This document shows positions 6,496 to 10,055 of a DNA stretch of 10,055 nt, piece by piece. The notes under the pieces are model-generated. The model was not told where the DNA came from. It worked only from the letters and a program-made list of their open reading frames with translations, and made no database searches. The stretch covers positions 1 to 10,055 of the forward strand of contig CAYURP010000065.1 in the NCBI GenBank assembly GCA_964447175.1. Reading direction: 5' to 3'. How positions within the stretch are numbered: position 1 is the first letter of the stretch; every line of letters starts with the position of its first letter. This DNA is from CAYURP01 sp964447175 (lineage in GTDB: Bacteria; Zixibacteria; MSB-5A5; SM23-73-2). Position numbers and translations under genes: made by a program.

Positions 6496-7905
6496 ATGGG
6501 TACAAATAATTCAAAGGTCTTCAGACGTTTCAATTTTGTAGTTGACCTTATCTTAACTGCTTTTGCATTCTTTCTGGCAGATTTCATAGCGTCATCAAGA
6601 ATCATTCACTTGATCGAACCTGCCACAATAAGTAATAGATTTTCATTCTTCATCCTACCTTTATGGTCGCTCTTTTTGTTATCTTTTAGGGGAAGCTATA
6701 ATTATAGATTCAGATCTTCACTTTGGATTGCCCAAGGGTTGTTATTCCCTTTAGCTAAAGCCTTTATCCTTCTTTTGGGGCTTTCTTTCCTGTTCAAATT
6801 CGGGAAAAACGATAGGATAACTCTTTTTATCTTTTTAGGATTTGATTTTTTGTTTTTATGGGGATTCAGAATGGTTATGAATCTCTTGCTCACTTCTCTG
6901 CAGGCAAGAGGATATGGTTTGAAAAAAGTTCTTTTGGTGGGAAGTGGCCAGATGGCTAAGGATTATATTAAGGAAGTGAAAAGACATCCAGAATGGGGGG
7001 TCAAAATCATTGGTGGATTGGATTGGGAGGAGAATCATAAGGGAAGAAGATATTTAGGTGTTTCCTTTATTGGAACGCTTGCCTCTCTTGAGTCTATTTT
7101 GAAAAATAATCAAATCGATTGTGTGATTTATGCAGTCCCCTCAAAGTTTATGGATTTTATCCGGGAGTGTGTTCTCTTGTGTGAAAAGATGGGGGTTATG
7201 GTGAATATTATTGCAGATTATTTTTGTTACAACCCGCCAATTAAAAGATCGAGAAATTTCGAGAGTAAGCCCGTCATTGCCTTTCATACCGGGTCAAATA
7301 AATCCTTGTCCTTAATTTTGAAAGGAATCTTGGATAGAGCGCTGGCTTTAATTGGAATTTTGTTCTTCTCTCCAATTATGCTGGGCGTTGCTCTTTTGAT
7401 CAAATTCACCTCGCCTGGTCCTCTACTTTTCAAGCAGAAAAGGTGCGGACTGAACAACAAAAGATTCACTTTTTACAAGTTTCGGACCATGGTGGAAAAT
7501 GCCGAAGAACTGAAAAAAAACCTTCTTGAAAGAAATGAGATGGACGGGGCTGCTTTCAAAATAAAAGACGATCCTCGTATCACCAAGGTAGGAAAATATT
7601 TGCGCAAATTCAGCTTGGATGAACTCCCTCAGTTGTTCAATGTCCTTTTGGGAAATATCTCCTTAGTGGGACCCAGACCACCTTTACTTCAGGAGGTAAG
7701 CCAATATCAAGACTGGCAGAGAAGAAGGCTTTCAGTTAAACCAGGGATAACCTGTTTGTGGCAGATAAGTGGAAGAAACGAAATAGGTTTCAAACAATGG
7801 ATGGAGATGGATTTAGAATATATTGATAATTGGTCTTTTAAATTGGATCTTAAGATATTATTCAAAACTATCCCCGCTGTGATCTTAACCAGAGGGGCAA
7901 GGTAA
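6496..7905 (+). CDS. Polyprenyl-phosphate sugar-1-phosphate transferase (WbaP/EpsE-like initiating enzyme)
   Basis: This 469-residue protein has the full WbaP-type layout. Four hydrophobic segments lie at about 13-31, 48-64, 82-100 and 108-132. A Rossmann-like middle domain follows (KKVLLVGSGQMAKDYI, 143-158), then a C-terminal catalytic domain from about 275 with a membrane-dipping helix containing SP (FFSPIML). Catalytic-domain signatures are TSPGPLLFKQKRCG (305-318), YKFRTM (327-332), the Asp375-Glu376 pair in FSLDELPQLFNVL, LVGPRP (390-395) and KPGITCLWQISGRN (415-428). It transfers a hexose-1-phosphate from a nucleotide sugar to undecaprenyl phosphate, the first membrane step of repeat-unit synthesis. 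GGAGG at 6484-6488 overlaps the end of the wzi-like gene, so the two are translationally close. Whether the sugar is glucose, galactose or another cannot be decided here. Confidence 0.93.
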   Translation: MGTNNSKVFRRFNFVVDLILTAFAFFLADFIASSRIIHLIEPATISNRFSFFILPLWSLFLLSFRGSYNYRFRSSLWIAQGLLFPLAKAFILLLGLSFLFKFGKNDRITLFIFLGFDFLFLWGFRMVMNLLLTSLQARGYGLKKVLLVGSGQMAKDYIKEVKRHPEWGVKIIGGLDWEENHKGRRYLGVSFIGTLASLESILKNNQIDCVIYAVPSKFMDFIRECVLLCEKMGVMVNIIADYFCYNPPIKRSRNFESKPVIAFHTGSNKSLSLILKGILDRALALIGILFFSPIMLGVALLIKFTSPGPLLFKQKRCGLNNKRFTFYKFRTMVENAEELKKNLLERNEMDGAAFKIKDDPRITKVGKYLRKFSLDELPQLFNVLLGNISLVGPRPPLLQEVSQYQDWQRRRLSVKPGITCLWQISGRNEIGFKQWMEMDLEYIDNWSFKLDLKILFKTIPAVILTRGAR

Positions 7906-8075
7906 AAAAACTCGCATCTTCAGTATGTGAGATGACCTTCAGTTACCAATTTCTTCTCATTCCATAAAAGATGAGCTAAAATCTGGTTTTAATTTTAGTT
8001 TCTTCTCCAATTTAGTTGTCGTAATTTTTGATAAGAAAAAGTCTCGTTTTAACTTAGGTGGGATGACATCCTGAA

Positions 8076-8133
8076 AACTCACCCCCTAACCCCCTCTCTT
8101 ACTAAGAAAGGGGGAACAAAAGGGGGGTGAGTT
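8076..8133. repeat. 58-bp imperfect G/C palindrome (REP/MITE-like)
   Basis: Outer arms AACTCACCCCC (8076-8086) and GGGGGTGAGTT (8123-8133) are perfect complements. Inner arms CCCCCTCTCTTA (8090-8101) and TAAGAAAGGGGG (8103-8114) match with one mismatch around a single-base loop. Such CCCCCT-rich palindromes are typical of dispersed intergenic repeats in many genomes. Only one full copy lies in the window, so the dispersed nature is inference. Confidence 0.65.
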
Positions 8134-8267
8134 CAAAGAACCTAGTAGTTTTTTTAAGAAGGTAAAGCACAAAGAATCACACACCCTGGCATTAATGCTT
8201 TCCATAAACCAATTCTTTAGCAAATCTTTTGGAGAAGAACCTAATTTAAAAACTGAGCTATTTACTA

Positions 8268-8296
8268 TTGACAGTTTTTTAATTTACAGATTTAGT
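8268..8296 (+). promoter_or_regulatory. Possible sigma70-type promoter
   Basis: A consensus -35 box TTGACA (8268-8273) is followed after 17 bases by TTTAGT (8291-8296), a weak -10. If active, it would transcribe rightward through the hairpin cluster to the terminator at 8530-8566, giving an RNA of about 265 nt. The AT-rich surroundings make chance likely. Confidence 0.25.
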
Positions 8297-8443
8297 TTAA
8301 GCTTTGAAACAAAATTGTCTTTTTGAATGTAAATATGGATTTTTCTCAAAAACTGAAGGTTTTGTAATGTAATTCCGCTTGACCAACGGATTCCTCAGGA
8401 CAGTTTTAAAATTTAGTAGAGCTTTTTATCTGTTATGAATTAA

Positions 8444-8476
8444 AAAGGGGATCCAGCACAAATACTGGATCCCTTT
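8444..8476 (-). terminator. Leftward Rho-independent terminator
   Basis: AAAGGGGATCCAG (8444-8456) and CTGGATCCCTTT (8465-8476) form a 12-bp stem with one bulged G and an 8-base loop. Read on the minus strand the stem ends in CCCCTTTTT, the usual T-run. It would stop minus-strand transcripts coming from the genes at 8580-9849. It directly abuts the next hairpin. Confidence 0.65.
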
Positions 8477-8499
8477 CAATGGAGTGGGGAACTCCATTG
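8477..8499. other. Perfect 9-bp hairpin in the middle of a three-hairpin cluster
   Basis: CAATGGAGT (8477-8485) pairs without mismatch with ACTCCATTG (8491-8499) around a GGGGA loop. There is no gap between it and the 8444-8476 stem, so the two could stack end to end in RNA. There is no T-run, so it is not a terminator by itself. A GAGGAGG follows immediately. Confidence 0.6.
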
Positions 8500-8511
8500 A
8501 GGAGGTGCGGG

Positions 8512-8571
8512 GTGAAAGAACTCTTAGGGAAAACCAGTCCCCAGCCCCCCGCAGGGACTGGTTTTTATTAG
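8512..8571 (+). CDS. Possible 19-codon micro-ORF across the terminator
   Basis: GGAGG at 8501-8505 is 6 bases from a GTG at 8512. The frame encodes MKELLGKTSPQPPAGTGFY and stops at TAG 8569-8571, running through the terminator stem. The spacing is good, but the peptide resembles nothing known to me, and the G-rich linker may have an RNA role instead. No downstream + strand gene exists that it could regulate as a leader. Confidence 0.2.
   Translation: MKELLGKTSPQPPAGTGFY
8530..8566 (+). terminator. Strong Rho-independent terminator with paired-loop potential
   Basis: AAAACCAGTCCC (8530-8541) and GGGACTGGTTTT (8554-8565) form a perfect 12-bp stem, followed by another T and ATTA. On the minus strand the stem ends in TTTT, so it may act in both directions. 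The 12-base loop contains CCCCGCA (8547-8553), fully complementary to TGCGGGG (8506-8512) upstream, so a pseudoknot is possible. Confidence 0.8.
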
Positions 8572-8579
8572 GGGAAAAT

Positions 8580-8975
8580 TCACCCCCTTAGCCCTAAGAA
8601 ACTTTTTTCTCTGGTTATTAACAGGTCTTGCTTGATTTTTTCCTCCAGATCTATGAATTTAAAACCAAAGGAATGGTTCCTGTATTTTATCTTTTCAACC
8701 TCCCTTAACGAGCTCAGAACTGTTTTCATTTTGGATAGTTCCCTTTTACATATTCCTAAGAATTTTTGGGTGTTCTCCTTTTCCAGGCCGTCATTTCTCA
8801 ATTTCTGCTCCAGAAGTTCAGCCTGTCCTAAAAGCACTGTCAGTGAATCTGACATATAGTAGTTAATGGTCTGGACGAATTTCTTGATTGTCTCCTTTTC
8901 GATTTCCTCTCTACTTTTCTCCGGAAATCCATTGAGGAAAATTTTTCGTATTTTGTTTTTAGGATTTAAAAACAT
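8580..8975 (-). CDS. Stand-alone histidine-kinase dimerisation-like protein with Tyr in place of the phospho-acceptor His
   Basis: The 131-residue product contains TINYYMSDSLTVLLGQAELL (36-55). This lines up with the H-box of HisKA domains (typical INHEIRNPLTVILGYAELL), with Tyr39 at the position of the phosphorylated His and Ser44 at the position of Pro. A second long helix follows (about 68-97), as in a dimerisation hairpin. There is no ATP-binding domain, sensor domain or membrane segment. It cannot be a working kinase; it could dimerise or act as a partner or decoy for a kinase or response regulator. This is inference from the pattern. AAGGA stands about 10 bases before the ATG on the minus strand. 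It follows the WYL regulator on the same strand with 112 bases between, and its 3' end faces the terminator cluster. An ordinary coiled-coil protein is an alternative. Confidence 0.7.
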   Translation of the reverse strand: MFLNPKNKIRKIFLNGFPEKSREEIEKETIKKFVQTINYYMSDSLTVLLGQAELLEQKLRNDGLEKENTQKFLGICKRELSKMKTVLSSLREVEKIKYRNHSFGFKFIDLEEKIKQDLLITREKSFLGLRG

Positions 8976-9000
8976 ATAATTTTTTCCTTACAAATCCTTC

Positions 9001-9041
9001 TTCGATTTAAGTATCGAAAGGGGGGGTGACAGAACCTGTCA
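9001..9041. promoter_or_regulatory. Two adjacent palindromes upstream of the HisKA-like gene
   Basis: TTCGAT-TTAAGT-ATCGAA (9001-9018) and TGACAG-AAC-CTGTCA (9027-9041) are both perfect 6-bp inverted repeats, with a G-run between them. They lie in the 112-base gap between the two minus-strand genes, about 25-65 bases before the start at 8975. They could be operators, possibly for the neighbouring regulator, or RNA hairpins; neither is followed by a T-run on the minus strand. Confidence 0.4.
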
Positions 9042-9087
9042 GCGGACAAATATTTTTTGGGGGTTTTTAAATATAGGGATGAGGGGG

Positions 9088-9849
9088 TTATCTAAGGATT
9101 TTTTCTGGTAAGGCTTCTTTCATTTGTTCCTCGAAGGTTCCGCACCCTCCCTTTTCTTGGAGGCATTCTCTGCAGATATTTTCCAAAATCCCGGATAGGG
9201 AGTAATCTGGTCTTCGCTCAAATCTTCTGTCTAAGAGCATGACCTTCTTGAATTTGCTTATATTAAAGAGATGGAAATTCTGGTGGGATAGGCAGAAGCC
9301 ACATAAAATCCAGCCACCACAACGAAATACCAGAGAATATGGTTCCACCTCACATGTATATCTCAGAACACTCTTAGGTTGATAGTTGACATTTATGACC
9401 CTCTGATCCAGAATTGTTTTTTCAATCATTTCAAAGAATGTATTTGTTACTAAAGGTTTCTCATATATTTTGGGTTTTATATACAAAACATCTTGATTTA
9501 TTTTTATCTTTGATTTAAGCTCTTGATTCAGGTTGGCTTCGATTTTACCTAATGCCGATTTAGCTATTTTGGAAAGATAAGGAATATATTCCACCGGGGA
9601 GGATTTCAGCCCCTGTCTTATAACCAGGTATTCCTCCAGATTAAAATTTAAAGTGGGGAAAAAGGAATCCGACAAAAGCTTATATCCCTTGTCGAAATAT
9701 ACCGGGATTTGAGATCTGGACAGAGCCAGCATATCTCTATAGATAGTCCGCTTGGAAACGCCCAGTTCCCTGGATAGATCTGTGGCATTCAGGCTTTTTT
9801 TTGTTTTAAGAAGATTTATCTCAGCAAGAAGTCTCTCATATTTTGACAT
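9088..9849 (-). CDS. HTH/WYL-domain transcriptional regulator, short form
   Basis: The 253-residue protein starts with a DeoR/HTH_11-like winged helix: LLAEINLLKTKKSLNATDLS and RELGVSKRTIYRDMLALSRS (about 7-46), then IPVYFDKGYKL forming the wing. A middle region follows, then a WYL-like domain from about 138 (TFFEMIEKTILDQRVINVNY, EPYSLVFRCGGWILCGFC). The eponymous Trp-Tyr-Leu is Trp-Ile-Leu here (180-182). WYL proteins bind DNA and sense ligands or nucleic acids. Typical members run to about 320 residues with a WCX domain after WYL; here only ~45 residues follow, holding CRECLQEKGGCG, a Cys group that might bind metal. It could control itself, the HisKA-like gene or the polysaccharide operon; none is shown. 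The start at 9849 has a GGGGACAGG just upstream, a weak ribosome site. Confidence 0.85.
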   Translation of the reverse strand: MSKYERLLAEINLLKTKKSLNATDLSRELGVSKRTIYRDMLALSRSQIPVYFDKGYKLLSDSFFPTLNFNLEEYLVIRQGLKSSPVEYIPYLSKIAKSALGKIEANLNQELKSKIKINQDVLYIKPKIYEKPLVTNTFFEMIEKTILDQRVINVNYQPKSVLRYTCEVEPYSLVFRCGGWILCGFCLSHQNFHLFNISKFKKVMLLDRRFERRPDYSLSGILENICRECLQEKGGCGTFEEQMKEALPEKILR

Positions 9850-9892
9850 CCTGTCCCCGCTCCCTCAATTAACGGCATCCTATCCCCACTCC
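9847..9892. repeat. Duplicated 17-bp unit at the regulator start
   Basis: CATCCTGTCCCCGCTCC (9847-9863) and CATCCTATCCCCACTCC (9876-9892) match at 15 of 17 bases with start points 29 bases apart. On the minus strand each unit is a G-rich stretch ending in ATG, so the real start has an out-of-frame twin 29 bases upstream. They could be paired operator half-sites or a duplicated translation start. Confidence 0.55.
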
Positions 9893-9927
9893 ACAACCGA
9901 GATACCTGTAACAGATCTCACTTCATA

Positions 9928-9956
9928 ATTTAAAGCATTTCAAATCCCTGTATCAA
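9928..9956 (-). promoter_or_regulatory. Candidate promoter for the WYL regulator
   Basis: Read on the minus strand, TTGATA (9956-9951) is followed after exactly 17 bases by TTAAAT (9933-9928), a fair sigma70-type pair. Transcription would begin roughly 70 bases before the ATG at 9849. This would place the duplicated 17-bp unit inside the leader. Nothing else is recognised in 9893-10055, which is AT-rich and without a supported gene. Confidence 0.35.
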
Positions 9957-10055
9957 ACTAAGAATAGTTCCAACTCACCTCTGGTGATAATTCATTCAAT
10001 TTAGATTAAGAACATCAAAATTTTTGCCAGAAAAACAAAAAACCACTTAGCCAAT

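Larger units (their letters stand above)
7906..8443. other. Long non-coding stretch after the polysaccharide operon
   Basis: No convincing gene is present. Directly after the operon there is a 7-bp hairpin (CTCGCAT 7911-7917 with ATGTGAG 7925-7931) without a T-run. A 58-bp palindrome follows at 8076-8133. The rest is AT-rich. Open frames on both strands around 8090-8325 (up to 77 codons on +) lack a supported start and read as low-complexity chance frames. The motif GACAGTTTT occurs twice (8270-8278 and 8400-8408). Confidence 0.5.

Noticed and set aside
7911..7931. Hairpin just after the operon as a terminator
   Set aside because: The 7-bp stem includes a G-T pair and has no T-run after it on the + strand. 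On the minus strand a T7 follows, but the stem then has an A-C mismatch.
8187..8204. Sigma54-like promoter (TGGCATTAATGC)
   Set aside because: The -12 element with GC at the required spacing is missing.
8090..8325. Open frame of about 77 codons on + (and an overlapping open frame on -) in the non-coding gap
   Set aside because: No supported start codon or ribosome site, it begins inside the palindrome, and both strands are open together, as expected of AT-rich non-coding DNA.
8076..8571. CRISPR array
   Set aside because: The inverted repeats differ from one another and there is no regular repeat-spacer pattern.

Overview
The window comes from a Gram-negative-type bacterium. It carries a Wzi-family outer-membrane capsule protein with a signal peptide and a WbaP-like initiating sugar-phosphate transferase. 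The DNA is moderately AT-rich with good AGGAGG-type ribosome binding sites. The species cannot be named from the sequence. The dispersed-looking G/C palindrome at 8076-8133 and the gene mix would fit an uncultured phylum, but that is a guess.

Left part (1-7905, all + strand): a capsule or exopolysaccharide locus. It opens with the 3' end of a GT4 glycosyltransferase, followed by a methyltransferase gene cut off after 37 codons. Two apparent cargo genes come next: a CmoB-like SAM methyltransferase (482-1225) and a radical SAM/SPASM protein (1610-2593). After each cargo gene lies a short chimeric scar, made of the first ~24 codons of a DUF1972-type glycosyltransferase joined to the last ~10 codons of a GT4 gene. 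Then come the intact zinc-ribbon methyltransferase (2743-3651), the intact DUF1972-type glycosyltransferase (3685-4845), the Wzi-like barrel (4908-6491) and the initiating phosphoglycosyltransferase (6496-7905). The truncated and intact methyltransferase heads agree at 109 of 111 bases and lie as direct repeats 2475 bp apart. One crossover between them would remove both cargo genes and both scars and leave a clean GT4-methyltransferase-glycosyltransferase operon. This is the most striking architecture in the window.

Middle (7906-8579): about 670 bp without a convincing gene. It holds a 58-bp imperfect G/C palindrome and, at 8444-8566, three hairpins in a row. The last is a strong terminator whose loop can pair with the linker upstream of it (possible pseudoknot). 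The region lies between convergent transcription units and may be only a bidirectional terminator, but it could also encode a structured RNA.

Right part (8580-9849, - strand): an HTH/WYL-type regulator and, downstream of it, a 131-aa protein resembling an isolated histidine-kinase dimerisation domain whose phospho-accepting His appears replaced by Tyr. Between them lie two short palindromes that could be operators. The regulator start is preceded by a duplicated stretch that covers its ribosome-binding region and ATG.

Likely joint function: WbaP-like initiation on undecaprenyl phosphate, chain extension and decoration by the glycosyltransferases and methyltransferases, and surface display with the help of Wzi. 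The mosaic left part looks like a place where decorating enzymes are gained and lost by recombination.
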